A DNA stretch of 64,000 nt from Roseiarcus sp963833955 (GCA_963833955.1 CAWHZY010000010.1:248001-312000); one strand, 5' to 3'. Shown: positions 34,955 to 45,139, counted from the stretch's first letter. Numbers and translations: made by a program. The notes: generated by a model from the sequence alone, not told the origin.

Positions 34955-37900
34955 GTGCGCTGTACGGGCTGCGAATTCGACAACCGTGAGGGACGCAAGT
35001 TCTGCGCGTCATGCGGCTTGGCGCTCCCGGCGACCTGCCCCGAATGCGGTCACGCCAACGAGGGCGGGGATCGGTATTGCGGCCGTTGTGGCCGGCTCCT
35101 CGCCGACACAGGCGTTGCGCCGCCGGTTGAAGGTCGCAGCGAGGCGCCCGAGGGAGACCGTCGCCCGGTCTCGGTTCTTTTCTGTGATCTGGTTGGCTAC
35201 ACGCGCCTGTCGTCCGAACTGGATCCGGAAGACGTTCATGCGTTGCTGGAACGCTTTTTCACGCTGGTCGACGCGATCGTCGATCGCTTCGGCGGGACCA
35301 TCGACAAACACATCGGCGACGCGGCGATGGCTCTGTTTGGCGCGCCGGTCGCTCACGGCAATGACGCCGAGCGGGCAGTGCGCGCCGCCATGCAGAATTC
35401 ACGCTTCCCTTTCGGAGCTGAACTCGTCGCCTCCGCTTACCGCGCATATCGGCGTCGCAACCGGCGAGGTCGTCGCAAGTTCGGTCGGCAGCCAGCGCCA
35501 TCGCAGATATACTGTCACCGGCGAGGCCGCAAACCTCGCCGCGCGACTTCTGGCGCGCGCCGCCGGCGGAGAAACGCTCGTCTCCGACGATGTCTATCGG
35601 GCGACCAGCCACGCAATTGTCTATGAATCCGTCGGCTCGCTGACGCTCAAAGGGCTTGATCGTCCCATCCACGCCTGGAAGGCGACCGGGATGAGTGTCG
35701 CGGCTGTGGACGCCCAGGCTCTCGTCGGTCGCCGCCCAGAGATGGCTCAGTTCCGCGCCGCCCTCGACGCGTGCATCGACGGCCCGTTCGGGGCGGTCAT
35801 CCTAATCCGCGGCGAGGCCGGCATCGGCAAGACACGGCTGATGGAAGAGTTGCAATCTGCCGCCGCGGCATCGGGCATGAGGACGCATTCGGGCTTCGTT
35901 CTCGATTTCGGGACCGAACGCGGACACGGCGCGGTGCGAATGGTGGTGGCGGGGCTCATCGGCTTGGGATCCCAGGCGTCGTCCGGCCTTGTCGAAGGCA
36001 CAATCGATACGGTTTTGAATGAGCTGAGACTGCAATCCGACGATGCGCTCTACCTGCGCGATCTCCTCGAGGTTTCGCAGCCGGAGGCGACGCGCGGGTT
36101 CTATAAAGCAATGGATGCGGCGACCCGGACGCAGGGCAAGGAGCGTGTCGTCTCCGAGCTGGTGAAGGCTTCGGCAGATCGCCAACCTCTGCTCGTCGCA
36201 GTGGAGGACATCCATTGGGCCGACGCCGAGACGCTCAGCCTTCTTGCAGCGATTACCCGCGCGACGGCTATGAGCCGCAGCGTTCTGGCGATGACGACGC
36301 GTCCCGAAGGCGACCCTCTAGACGCCCATTGGCGCGCACTGGCGGGCGGCGCAGCCATGATCACCGTCGATCTCTCGCCGCTCTCTCCCGTCGACGCGCT
36401 ATCGATCGCTCGCCGTTTCATTGACGCCGACGCCTTCGCCACGCAATGCGTCGAGCGGGCCGACGGCAATCCATTGTTCCTCGAGCAATTGCTCCGAAGC
36501 GCGGGAGACCTCGCTGACGGGCGCCTTCCGAGTTCGATCCAAAACGTTGTCCTCGCCCGCACCGATCTGCTGTCTGTAGAGGATCGGCGCGCCATCCAGG
36601 CCGCCTCCGTCCTTGGCCAGCGCTTCACCCTGCTCCATCTGAGGGCCTTGCTTCAGGAGCCGCTCTACGCCTGCGACACGCTGGTGCGAAATGTCCTCTT
36701 GCGTCCGGTCAGAAACGGCCTCCAGTTCGCTCATGCGTTGGTGCGCGATGGCGTCTACGGCTCGCTCACGCATGCGCGACGGCGCGAACTGCACAAGACG
36801 GCAGCTGCGATCTTCGTCGATGATCCCGTGCTGCGCGCAGAACATCTGGACCGCGCCGGAGACGCCGAAGCGCCCCGGGCCTACGTCGTGGCGTCCAAAG
36901 CGCAGGCATCGCTATTCCGGCCCGATCAGGCCGTCGCGCTCGCAACGCGCGGTCTGGCGCTCGCGACCGCCGGCCGCGACATCGTCGATCTCGCTCTGCT
37001 TCTCGGGGACCTCCAGCAGGACGCGGGACGCGGGCTCGAAGCGCTTGAGGCTTATGGCCGAGCGCTGTTGGGGAGCAAGGCCGAGACCGACCGGCGCCGG
37101 GCGCTGCTCGGGCAGGCAGCGGCCAATCGGCTTATCGCGCGTATCGATGACGCCTTTTCGGCCTTGGCTGAAGCGGAGCCGTTGGCGGTCGTGGACCTCG
37201 ACGATCGCGTCCTCGCGGAGATTCATTACCTTCGCGGAAACCTCCATTTCGCCCGCGGCGCTTTGTCGGCCTGTCGCCGAGAACACGAACTCGCGCTTTC
37301 CGCGGCGCGGCGGATCGACTCGCCGGAATGGCAAGCGCGCGCCCTCAGCGGTCTCGCCGACGCGCAATATATGGACTGTCGGATGGCGACGGCGTTGCAT
37401 CATTTCGCCGATTGCGTCGCTCTCTGCGACTCTCACGGCTTCCCGCGCATCGCAGCGCCCAACAGCGTGATGATGGGGCATTGCCAAATCTATACCTGCG
37501 CGATCGATCAGGGCCTGGACAACATGCGCAAGGGGCTAGAAATTGCGGTCAGGATCGGCAACCGTCATGGGCAGATGTTCGCCACGCAGTCGCTCGGTTT
37601 CTGCCTGACGGTGGTTGGTTGCTACTCCGAAGCAAGGGAGTTCACGACTAAGGCGCTTGAGCAGGCGCGCGCCCTGAATGCGCGTCGCTACGAGGCGATA
37701 GTTCTCGCCATGTGCGCCGAACTCGCTTTGTCTCAGGGCCTCCGGGGCGAGGCCCTGTCTCTGGCCCGCGCGGGTCGGGACATTTCGGACGCGACTGGAC
37801 CCGGTTTCGCGGGTCCGCTGATCTTTGGTTTGCTCGCCCTGGCGGAGGACACGCGGGAAGAAAGGGAGGCTGCGCTGGCGGCCGGAGAGGCGCTGCTGGG

Positions 37901-38195
37901 CAAAGGCGCAGTGGGCCACAACCATTTCTGGTTCCGGCGCTGCGCAATCGAGAGCGCGCTGCTTCTGGAGGATTGGGACGAGGCCGAGAGACAGGCCGAG
38001 ATACTGCTCCGCCGCATGGCGGAGGAGCCGCTAGCCTATGCCTCTTGCCTTGCGACACGCGCCCGTGTTTTGGCGCGGCGAGGGCGCGGCGATGCGACCG
38101 ACGCGGACGAGAAGGAACTCGAACAGACCCAGGCGATTGCCGCCGCAGCCGGCGTACGATTCGATGCGCTCGGGATCGCTTTGGGTCGCACGTGA
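34955..38195 (+). pseudogene. Zinc-ribbon adenylate cyclase-AAA ATPase-TPR protein, frameshifted
   Basis: Multidomain signalling protein of about 1080 aa. It opens with a double zinc ribbon (CTGC, CASC, CPEC, CGRC). A class III cyclase domain follows (SVLFCDLVGYTRLSSEL, FGGTIDKHIGDAAMALFGAP), then a predicted AAA ATPase (GEAGIGKTRL; VAVEDIHWADAETLSLL), then TPR-like helices to the end. The frame changes near 35396: CAGAATTCAC has one base more than the CAGATTCAC that would join the halves. The shift falls inside the cyclase domain, before YTVTGEAANLAARL. The GTG at 34955 follows ACGGAG and gives the usual N-terminus of this family. It may be a true pseudogene or a sequence error. Confidence 0.87.
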
Positions 38196-38343
38196 GGCGC
38201 CCAAAGCGCCGCCGTTGCGTCATTGTAACCGTCCGACTTGGGTCGATTGACCCTCGCGAAGCCCGACGTTCGGAAGAGCGTCCGTCTCACGACGGGCTAT
38301 GGGGCGCGGCTACAAGGGCCGGTCGACCCAAATGCAATTGGCG

Positions 38344-39561
38344 CTAGGCGAGGCGCCAGACTGTCACCGGCTCCTCGTAGCCGCGCACGGGGAGGGGCCC
38401 GAGCGGCAGAGCCTCGCCGACGGCGTCCCCCGCCGCCTTAAGCACGGTGTCGGAGACGATGAGTTGCGAGCCCACCTCTTTGTTGAGGCTCTCAAGCCGC
38501 GAGGCCAGATTCACCGTGTCGCCGATGACCGTATATTCCTTGCGGCGCGGCGAACCGACCGTCCCGGCCACCGCCTGACCGACATGGATGCCGATGCCGA
38601 GGCGGATCGGCCAGGGATTGCCGATGTTGCTCGCCTCGACGGCGCTCAGCATCTCGCGCGCGGCTTCGACGGCGTTCGCAGCTTCGAGCGGATCGTCGAT
38701 CGGCGCGCCGAAAATGGCGAGCAGCCCGTCGCCCAGAAACTTGTTCACAATGCCGTTGTGCCGGTCGACGGCGTCGACCAGGATCTCAAAGACGTCGTCG
38801 AGGCGCTCGACGACTTCGGCCGGCGTCCGACTGCGCGCCGCCGCGGTGAAGCTGCGGATGTCGACGAACATCACGCAAACCCGCCGCATCTCGCTGAGCT
38901 CGGCGGCGCCGATCGCGAGCAATTGCTCGACCACCCGCGGCGAAACGTGTTGACCGAAGAGGTTGGTCACTTCGTCGCGGGCCGACGCCGCGGCGAGCGC
39001 GCGGCGGAAATGGCTCTTGATCGTCGCTCCGACAGAGCCGGCCAGCAAGCCGGCGGCGAGAAGGACGGCGCTGCGGGTCAGATGATAGCCGATGCTGAAG
39101 GTCGGGTCCTCGGTTTGCCAGCCGAGATGGAGGGTGACTGAGGCGAGGGCGAAGAGTTCGACCGCGGCGACCGCGCCGGTAAAGGCTGAGAGGGCGAAAT
39201 CCAGCCGCAGAGTCGAGAGAATGATGAAGAGAAAATAGAGATGCGCCGGCCACATGCCGAAAATGATGGCGGGCGCGGGCAGATAGCCTGCGAGGAGAAA
39301 GAGCAGCACGGTCGGAAAGCTCGTTTCGACGAGCGCGTTCGCATAGCGCGCGAAAACCGGATAATTTCGACCGCGGCGAAGGAACATCGTGACCAGGCCG
39401 GCCGCGAACAGTTCGTAGGCGATGAAGGCCGAGAACGCCGCCAAGGCGGCGCGCTCCGGGAGTCGGTCGTGATAGATCGACCGGACGAAGCCGGGGGCGA
39501 GCGTCGCGGTCAAGAGGATCAGAACGAGGATGAAGGTCTGCAGGCCGGCCAGGATGAGCAT
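38344..39561 (-). CDS. Membrane-bound adenylate/guanylate cyclase
   Basis: A 405-aa class III cyclase with five to six N-terminal membrane helices (about residues 1-180) and a C-terminal catalytic domain. Metal-binding aspartates lie in CVMFVDIRSF and GDGLLAIFGAP; substrate-binding residues are in YTVIGDTVNLASRL. The ATG at 39561 lacks a clear ribosome site. Protein-like sequence (PFQRLLNREILVSERRR) continues upstream in frame without any start codon. An ATG 5' of it lies in another frame, so the 5' end may be affected by a sequence error. It is convergent with the zinc-ribbon cyclase gene, leaving 148 bp between them. Confidence 0.88.
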   Translation of the reverse strand: MLILAGLQTFILVLILLTATLAPGFVRSIYHDRLPERAALAAFSAFIAYELFAAGLVTMFLRRGRNYPVFARYANALVETSFPTVLLFLLAGYLPAPAIIFGMWPAHLYFLFIILSTLRLDFALSAFTGAVAAVELFALASVTLHLGWQTEDPTFSIGYHLTRSAVLLAAGLLAGSVGATIKSHFRRALAAASARDEVTNLFGQHVSPRVVEQLLAIGAAELSEMRRVCVMFVDIRSFTAAARSRTPAEVVERLDDVFEILVDAVDRHNGIVNKFLGDGLLAIFGAPIDDPLEAANAVEAAREMLSAVEASNIGNPWPIRLGIGIHVGQAVAGTVGSPRRKEYTVIGDTVNLASRLESLNKEVGSQLIVSDTVLKAAGDAVGEALPLGPLPVRGYEEPVTVWRLA

Positions 39562-39975
39562 GCGCCGCCGCTCGCTGACCAGAATCTCGCGGTTCAGCAG
39601 GCGCTGAAACGGGGTCGTCGGCGGGATCGTCCATCTCGATCTTTCGGGGCGGCGGTGAGCCGTGAAGGCGCGGTCGTGTTCCCTTTACGACCGCGACCCT
39701 ATCGACGCCGGCTATTTTCGCAGACGGCGGGAAGGTTTTCAGCCCCCTGTCCGGCGCCGGCGGCCGACGGCGGACGCGCCGTGGCGGGGGCGTCCGATTG
39801 GCCTTGTGGAGCGCGCCGACATAGGCTATGAACACCCAATCGAGTTTCGGCCGGACGACTTGGCCTCGCCGCGCGCTACGCGTCGGACTGACGACCTTCT
39901 TCCTAAATCTCGATTACTCCGAGCCGGTTGCGCGATTGCGCCGCCTATCTAAACACGTACTTGAAAGAAGTTCTC
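39562..39975. other. Intergenic leader of the cold-shock gene
   Basis: About 410 bases. The first 60 continue protein-like sequence upstream of the membrane cyclase (minus strand). The rest holds the promoter and a long 5' leader for the cold-shock gene, as is common for csp mRNAs. No other gene is recognised. Confidence 0.4.
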
Positions 39976-40185
39976 ATGACGCAAGGAACCGTAAAGTGGT
40001 TCAACAGCCAAAAAGGCTTTGGCTTCATCCAGCCGGACGATGGCAGCAAGGATGTCTTCGTGCACATCAGCGCCGTTGAGCGCGCCGGGCTCTACAGCCT
40101 CAACGAGGGACAGAAGGTTACTTTTGACCTCGTCGCAGATCGAAAGACTGGCAAGTCCTCGGCGGATAACCTGAAGGCCGCCTGA
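39976..40185 (+). CDS. cspA: Cold-shock protein CspA family
   Basis: A 69-aa single cold-shock domain, MTQGTVKWFNSQKGFGFIQP, with both RNP motifs (KGFGFI and DVFVHIS). It binds single-stranded RNA and DNA as a chaperone. The ATG at 39976 has GAAAGAAG upstream. A strong terminator lies about 70 bp after the stop, so it is a single-gene unit. The symbol indicates the family, not proven cold induction. Confidence 0.95.
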   Translation: MTQGTVKWFNSQKGFGFIQPDDGSKDVFVHISAVERAGLYSLNEGQKVTFDLVADRKTGKSSADNLKAA

Positions 40186-40253
40186 TCGGCAAAGCCTGAC
40201 AGCCATATCGCCTTGACCACGGATGTACTGGCAGGGCTAATGTGGTTCGAGAT

Positions 40254-40289
40254 CCCGCGTCCGGCTTGCCGTGCGCGGGTTTTTGTTTT
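40254..40289 (+). terminator. Intrinsic terminator of the cold-shock gene
   Basis: Outer arms CCCGCG (40254-40259) and CGCGGG (40274-40279) and inner arms CGGC/GCCG form a hairpin followed by TTTTTGTTTTG. It lies on the + strand, downstream of the cold-shock gene. Confidence 0.85.
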
Positions 40290-40440
40290 GTGGGGCTTCG
40301 TCTGGCGGCGAGCCGCGTGATCGAGAACGAGCGCGTTCGCGTCGGCTGTCGAGGAAATGCAAGAAGCGGGATCGCTTGACCGCGGAGAAGGCGTCTTTTC
40401 ACCCACGTTCTGACGAGAAGGCCAGAGAGGCCGCCAAATC

Positions 40441-40725
40441 ATGACCCTCCACAAATTCGTGATCGGGCAAGCTGTCGACTTCGACAGGATGCTCCCATCG
40501 ATGTCGAGGCCCAAGGGTCCGTTTGAGATCGTAGGCGTGCTGTCGGTCGACGACGCCAATTCGCCCACCTATCGCATCAAGAGCAAAGCCGAGCTTTTCT
40601 CGCGCGCCGCCAAAGAAATCGACCTCGTAGCCGTCGACTTGCCGCCGAGCGAACAAGCGGCCGCGGCGGTATGGGCCGATCCCGTGTCTGGACGATGGCT
40701 GCCTCGGCCGAACCGGTCGCGGTGA
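40441..40725 (+). CDS. Conserved hypothetical protein
   Basis: A 94-aa soluble protein, MTLHKFVIGQAVDF at the start and PTYRIKSKAELFSRAAKEIDL in the middle. This resembles a family of small Rhizobiales proteins of unknown function (beta-strand-rich, KIGQ and YRIK motifs). The upstream sequence AGAGAGGCCGCC provides a modest ribosome site. No signal peptide or metal motif is visible. Confidence 0.7.
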   Translation: MTLHKFVIGQAVDFDRMLPSMSRPKGPFEIVGVLSVDDANSPTYRIKSKAELFSRAAKEIDLVAVDLPPSEQAAAAVWADPVSGRWLPRPNRSR

Positions 40726-40764
40726 CGATCTCGACGAATTTCAGCCCGGCTCGAGGCGGCCGGC

Positions 40765-41487
40765 TCACTGGGTCAGCTCAAACCGCGCGGTGACGGTCAC
40801 GGTCAGCTTGTCCTCGCCCGCTTCGATCGGCGTCGGCGCGGGAGCGCCGGCCGCAAAGGCGCGAGAGAAGGCGACGGGCATTGGGCGGCCGGCCTCTTCG
40901 GTGAGCACCATCAGCCTGCCGATTCTCGCGCCTCCCGCGCCCGCGTAGATCTCGGCCTTCCGCCTCGCGTCGGCGACCGCCAACGGCCGCGCTTTGTCGA
41001 GTAGCGCGCTCGGGTCATTGTGGCCGAAGCCGATACCGTAGATCGAGTTGGCGCCGGCGGCCACGGCCTTGTCGATGAGCGCGCCAAGACGCGGAATGTC
41101 GCGAAGCGTTACGGTCAGGTTGTTGCTCACGCTGTATCCGGTGATCGTCGGCGCGGTCTGCTGGCCGGGCGAGGGCTGCGAGAACATTGGCGAAATCGAC
41201 AGTTCGGAAGTCTGGATATCGGCGGGAGCGACCCCCTCCGCCTTGATCAGGGAAACGAGGGCGTTGGCTGCTTTGGCGTTGGCCGCCATCGCCTCGCCCG
41301 CATTTTTGCCGGTGCTGGTCACGGCAAGCGTCACTCGGGCGAAATCGGGCGTGGCGCCGACGCTGCCTTCGCCGCTGACTTCGACCCAGCGGTCGTTGCT
41401 GCTGTCGCCCGAGCGCTCGAGCGCTCGCGCGGGCGCAATTGCCGCGAGCGTCGCCAGGAATGTGATTAAAACCAACCTGAGCCGCAT
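40765..41487 (-). CDS. SIMPL domain (DUF541) periplasmic protein
   Basis: A 240-aa exported protein. A signal peptide (MRLRLVLITFLATLAAIAPARA) is followed by a DUF541/SIMPL domain with WVEVSGEGSVGATPDFARVTLAV and SVSNNLTVTLRDIPRLGALIDKAV. Members are linked to oxidative stress and outer-membrane maintenance, but the mechanism is unknown. The second of two close ATGs (41487) is chosen since GGGAGG lies six bases upstream of it. Confidence 0.9.
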   Translation of the reverse strand: MRLRLVLITFLATLAAIAPARALERSGDSSNDRWVEVSGEGSVGATPDFARVTLAVTSTGKNAGEAMAANAKAANALVSLIKAEGVAPADIQTSELSISPMFSQPSPGQQTAPTITGYSVSNNLTVTLRDIPRLGALIDKAVAAGANSIYGIGFGHNDPSALLDKARPLAVADARRKAEIYAGAGGARIGRLMVLTEEAGRPMPVAFSRAFAAGAPAPTPIEAGEDKLTVTVTARFELTQ

Positions 41488-41738
41488 AGGCATCCTCCCA
41501 GTCCGAGCCGCGTGTCGCGTATGAGGGATCAGAGCGCAAAGTATGGCGACCTCGGGGCGGATTGCGGATCGCGGTCGGCGTCTTCGGAAGGCCGCAATGA
41601 AAACGCGCCGCACTTGGAACTCCAATTTCCCTCATTCCACGCGGGCTCAAAGCCCTATAAAGTCGCGCGGAGGCGCGATTTCGAAATTAAAAGACGGCGC
41701 CGCACGGGGGACGCGCCATCTCCGCTTCGCTGCCCACC

Positions 41739-41890
41739 TACGACTTGATTCCTTTGCCCGGCGAGGGCCCGGAAGACGTCGTGGTCGGCTCGGACGGCTC
41801 GATATGCACGGGACGGGCAGAGCCTCATCGTCGCGGAGACCACGGGACGGCGTCTGCTTCGTCTGTGGCTCGCTGGTCCGCATGCGGGAC
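41739..41890 (+). pseudogene. Remnant of an SMP-30/strictosidine-synthase-like gene
   Basis: The 520-base gap between the SIMPL gene and the quinone oxidoreductase holds two protein fragments in different frames. From about 41745, LIPLPGEGPEDVVVGSDGSI matches the first blade of strictosidine-synthase-like propellers. From 41821, SLIVAETTGRRLLRLWLAGP matches the later blade VAETGGYRVxRxWLxGPxAG. About 150 residues that should lie between are absent, and no start or C-terminus remains. This is read as a deletion fossil. The remaining gap bases show nothing else. Confidence 0.65.
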
Positions 41891-42007
41891 CTGCCAGGCT
41901 GAGAGATCCCAATGGGCGCCGTAGGCTCGGGCGTTCGTCCGCCCGCCTCGACCGATCGTCCCGCGTGGCTTTGAAGCGCCCAGAACGAAGCCTCGATGAG
42001 CGGCGCT

Positions 42008-43000
42008 TCACCCGACAAGCACCACCTTGCCAATATGGCTTCCGCTTTCCACGTACGCGTGCGCCGCGCCGGCTTCGGCCAAGGGGAAGATCTTGTCGAC
42101 GATCGGCTTGATTTTGCCGGCTTCGATCCAGGGCCAGACGCGGGCTTCGACGGCGGCGGCGAGCCGCGCCTTTTCGTCGGCTGAGCGAGGCCGGAGCGTC
42201 GATCCGGTGAGGATCAGCCGGTCGCGCATCAGGCGCATGAGGTCGATTTCCGCTTTCGCTCCGCCCTGAGTTGCGATGAGGACATTGCGCCCGAGCGGCT
42301 TCAGGCAGGCAAGGTTCTTCGGCGTATAGGCGCCGCCGACCATGTCCAGAATGACGTCGGCTCCGCCTTCGGCCTTGATCCGCTCCACGAAATCTTCAGC
42401 CTTGGCGTCGATCGCGACGTCGGCGCCGAGCTTCAGCGCCGCCGCCGCTTTATCTGCGCCGCGACTGGTGGCGATCACCCTGGCGCCCGCCGCCTTCGCC
42501 ATCTGGATCGCCATGACGCCGATGCCGGATGTGCCGCCATGCACCACGAAGGTCTCGCCGGGTTTGAGGGCTCCGCTTTCCAACACATTCGCGAAGACAG
42601 TGAAGGCGGTTTCCGGCAGGGCCGCGGCTTGCACCAGGCTCAGGCCCTTGGGGATCGGCAAGACGTGCCGGGAATCGACCCGGCAATATTCCGCGTAGCC
42701 ACCCCCGCCCAGAAGTGCGCAGACCTGATCGCCAACCGACCACCGGGCCGCATTCGCGCCGACCGCCGCCACCTCTCCCGCGACTTCCAGGCCCAATATG
42801 TCGGGCGCGCCGGGCGGCGGGGGATAAAGGCCCATGCGCTGAATGATGTCCGGTCGATTCACCCCCGCAGCCTTCATGTGGATCAGGAGCTCTCCGGGAC
42901 CCGGTTTGGGAGTTGGAACGCTCGCAGCCTTCAACGCCTCGGCTGGGCCCTTGCCGCCCTCGACAATCGCGGCAGTCATGGTGTCGGGGATCGAGCTCAC
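42008..43000 (-). CDS. NAD(P)H quinone oxidoreductase (PIG3-type)
   Basis: Zinc-free medium-chain dehydrogenase/reductase, 330 aa, that reduces quinones with NADPH. It has the N-terminal catalytic fold (AAGVNRPDIIQRMGLYPPPPGAPDILGLEVAG) and a nucleotide-binding motif VVHGGTSGIGVMAIQMAKAAG near residues 145-165. The PIG3 subgroup is suggested by YPPPPGAPDILGLE. It begins 15 bases after the ATC-hydrolase-like gene, with which it probably forms an operon. Confidence 0.92.
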   Translation of the reverse strand: MSSIPDTMTAAIVEGGKGPAEALKAASVPTPKPGPGELLIHMKAAGVNRPDIIQRMGLYPPPPGAPDILGLEVAGEVAAVGANAARWSVGDQVCALLGGGGYAEYCRVDSRHVLPIPKGLSLVQAAALPETAFTVFANVLESGALKPGETFVVHGGTSGIGVMAIQMAKAAGARVIATSRGADKAAAALKLGADVAIDAKAEDFVERIKAEGGADVILDMVGGAYTPKNLACLKPLGRNVLIATQGGAKAEIDLMRLMRDRLILTGSTLRPRSADEKARLAAAVEARVWPWIEAGKIKPIVDKIFPLAEAGAAHAYVESGSHIGKVVLVG

Positions 43001-43015
43001 GGGAGGCTTTTCTCT

Positions 43016-43555
43016 TTACGGCGACGTGGGCGGCGCCGCGCTCGAGCGATAGCGGAAATCGCAATGGCTCGCGCCGCCCATGATGGTCTGGGTCCGCGTC
43101 AGCTTGATGCGCGGGTCATAGCCCTCGCAGAACGCGCCGTCGCGGTTGCACGACAGGATGTCGCCGATGTCGCCGAGCCCCATGGCTTTATACGTTTCCG
43201 CGTAGCGACAACGCCTGACGTTGAAATCGAGCACGCCGGCCCTGTCGTCGATCAATTCGATCGTGAGCGCGTCGTCCTTGGTCCAGAGCGGCAGGATCGC
43301 CTTGAAGCTTTCGAGATCGGCTCCGTCGTTCGCGCGCGCGGCCATCTCCGCTCCCGCGTCGATCGCCGCGCGGCGGATGGCGCGGCGCAGGATGTCGCGC
43401 GCCTTCTCTTGCCCCAGCGCCTGCCGCATCTCGTCATAGATCGGCGCGATGATCGCCGCCTCGATTCTGCGGCGCGCAAGAATGCCGAGTTCGCCGTCGC
43501 CCTTGTTCGTGCGGTCATCCATAAGCCGAAAGCCTGCGCCGGGCGCGCGGGCCAT
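43016..43555 (-). CDS. ATC hydrolase-like (2-amino-thiazoline-4-carboxylate hydrolase) protein
   Basis: A 179-aa protein of the family named after the thiazoline hydrolase of cysteine synthesis in Pseudomonas. Conserved residues include the RCRYAETYKAMGLGDIGDIL region with Cys, CNRDGAFCEGYDP, and the C-terminal GASHCDFRYR. Many members are of unproven activity, so the label is by similarity. Two starts are possible (43555 and 43519), and neither has a strong ribosome site. It lies immediately upstream of the quinone oxidoreductase. Confidence 0.8.
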   Translation of the reverse strand: MARAPGAGFRLMDDRTNKGDGELGILARRRIEAAIIAPIYDEMRQALGQEKARDILRRAIRRAAIDAGAEMAARANDGADLESFKAILPLWTKDDALTIELIDDRAGVLDFNVRRCRYAETYKAMGLGDIGDILSCNRDGAFCEGYDPRIKLTRTQTIMGGASHCDFRYRSSAAPPTSP

Positions 43556-43669
43556 GTCAAATTCGCGAGCGTCTTATGTCGGCGACTTGACAGAAGTCGG
43601 GGGAGCCGACGAGTCTGGCCCGGCGGAGACACGAGTTCGCGCGTTTGCGCCCAAGGGAGGAGAGGCCCC

Positions 43670-44068
43670 ATGCCGATTGCCCGGATGGATCATTTCACCA
43701 TCCTCACGACCAACGCCGAAAAGACGGTCGGGTTCTATAACGACATTCTCGGCTTTACCTCCGGCCCGCGCCCGGCGTTCTCGTTTCCCGGCGCCTGGCT
43801 CTACAACGACGGCAAGGCGGTGCTGCATGTCGTGGAGAGACCGTCCATTCCGGAAGGCGGCGGCGTGCTCGACCATATTGCGTTCTGGGGTACGGACCCG
43901 TCGGCCTATGTGGCCAAGCTCAAGGCGCGCGGAATGAAATACGATCTGAGGCGCTTGCCTGAGAACGGTCACGCGGGCGGCTTATGGCAATTGTTTTTCT
44001 TCGACCCGAGCGGCGCGCGGGTCGAGATCGACTTTGCGGCGAGCGAGACGGTGGAAGGGCAGGGGTAG
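43670..44068 (+). CDS. VOC/glyoxalase family protein
   Basis: A 132-aa vicinal-oxygen-chelate protein with two beta-alpha-beta-beta-beta units: MDHFTILTTNAEKTVGFYNDILGF and LDHIAFWGTDPSAYVAKLKARG, ending with LFFFDPSGARVEIDF. His8 and a late Glu are the likely metal ligands. The substrate is unknown; fosfomycin-type or aromatic ring-cleavage functions cannot be separated by sight. AAGGGAGGAGAGG precedes the ATG. It is divergent from the ATC-hydrolase-like gene. Confidence 0.9.
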   Translation: MPIARMDHFTILTTNAEKTVGFYNDILGFTSGPRPAFSFPGAWLYNDGKAVLHVVERPSIPEGGGVLDHIAFWGTDPSAYVAKLKARGMKYDLRRLPENGHAGGLWQLFFFDPSGARVEIDFAASETVEGQG

Positions 44069-44280
44069 CGCGTGCGGCCTCGTCCCGAGGAGCGCCGAAG
44101 GCGTCTCGACGGACGCTCCATAGGAAGCGGGCCGGCGCCGCCGACTGGATCATTCCTCGAGGCCGCTACGCGGCGCCTCGAGACATGAGGATAAGGGTTC
44201 GATGAGTCGCGTCGCGATCACGCGCTTGCCATCACGTCTCGCCTCCCGCTAAGAGCCGCGGCCGAAAGCGGGACATCTCT

Positions 44281-45139
44281 TTGCGCAACAATTCCATCGT
44301 TCAGATCGGCCAGGGGCCGCTCGCGGTCCGCTTCGGCCCTGCGCTGCCGCTGGCGCTCATCGCCGGGCCGTGCCAGCTCGAGAGCCGGGCGCACGCGCTC
44401 GAGATGGCGCAGGCGCTCAAGGAGATCGCGGCGCGGCGTTCCATCGGCCTCGTCTTCAAGTCGTCTTTCGACAAGGCCAATCGAACCTCGGGATCGGCCA
44501 AGCGCGGGATGGGTCTCAAATCGGCGCTGCCGATCTTTGCCGAAATCCGCGAGACGCTCGGTCTGCCCGTCATCACCGACGTGCACGAGAGCAGCCAATG
44601 CGCGCCGGTTGCGCAAGCGGTTGACGCGTTGCAGATCCCAGCCTTCCTGTGCCGCCAGACGGATCTTCTGGTCGCGGCGGCGGAGACCGGCCGGCCGGTC
44701 AACGTCAAGAAGGGGCAGTTTCTCGCGCCCTGGGACATGAAGAACGTGGTCGCTAAACTCGCCGCCGCCGGTTTGGCCGACATCCTGGTGACCGAAAGGG
44801 GCGTGAGCTTCGGCTACAATACGCTGGTTTCCGACATGCGCGCGCTGCCGATCATGGCGCGCGAGACCGGCGCGCCGGTCATCTTCGACGCCACCCATTC
44901 CGTGCAGCAGCCTGGAGGGCAGGGGACTTCATCGGGTGGCGAGCGCGCGTTCGTGCAGCGTGCTGGCGCGGGCCGCTGTGGCGGTCGGCGTCTCCGGCGT
45001 GTTCATCGAGACCCATCAGGACCCCGACCACGCGCCGTCGGATGGCCCCAACATGGTGCCCCTCAAGGATTTCGAAGCGCTTGTCGCCGAACTGCAGGAT
45101 TTTGACCAACTCGTTAAGCGTAACGCTGAGACCGACTGA
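44281..45139 (+). pseudogene. kdsA: KDO-8-phosphate synthase, frameshifted near the 3' end
   Basis: Makes KDO-8-P from arabinose-5-P and phosphoenolpyruvate for lipopolysaccharide. The family motifs AGPCQLES, FKSSFDKANRTSG, VITDVHE, LPIMARETGAPVIFDATHSVQQPGG are intact. After SGGERAFV the frame breaks near 44959; the normal end (LARAAVAVGVSGVFIETHQDPDHAPSDGPNM) continues in another frame to 45139. GTGCAGCGTG has one base too many; GTGCGCGTG would restore about 285 aa. KdsA is usually essential, so an inserted base in the assembly is a serious possibility. The start is a TTG with no better ATG near. Confidence 0.9.
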
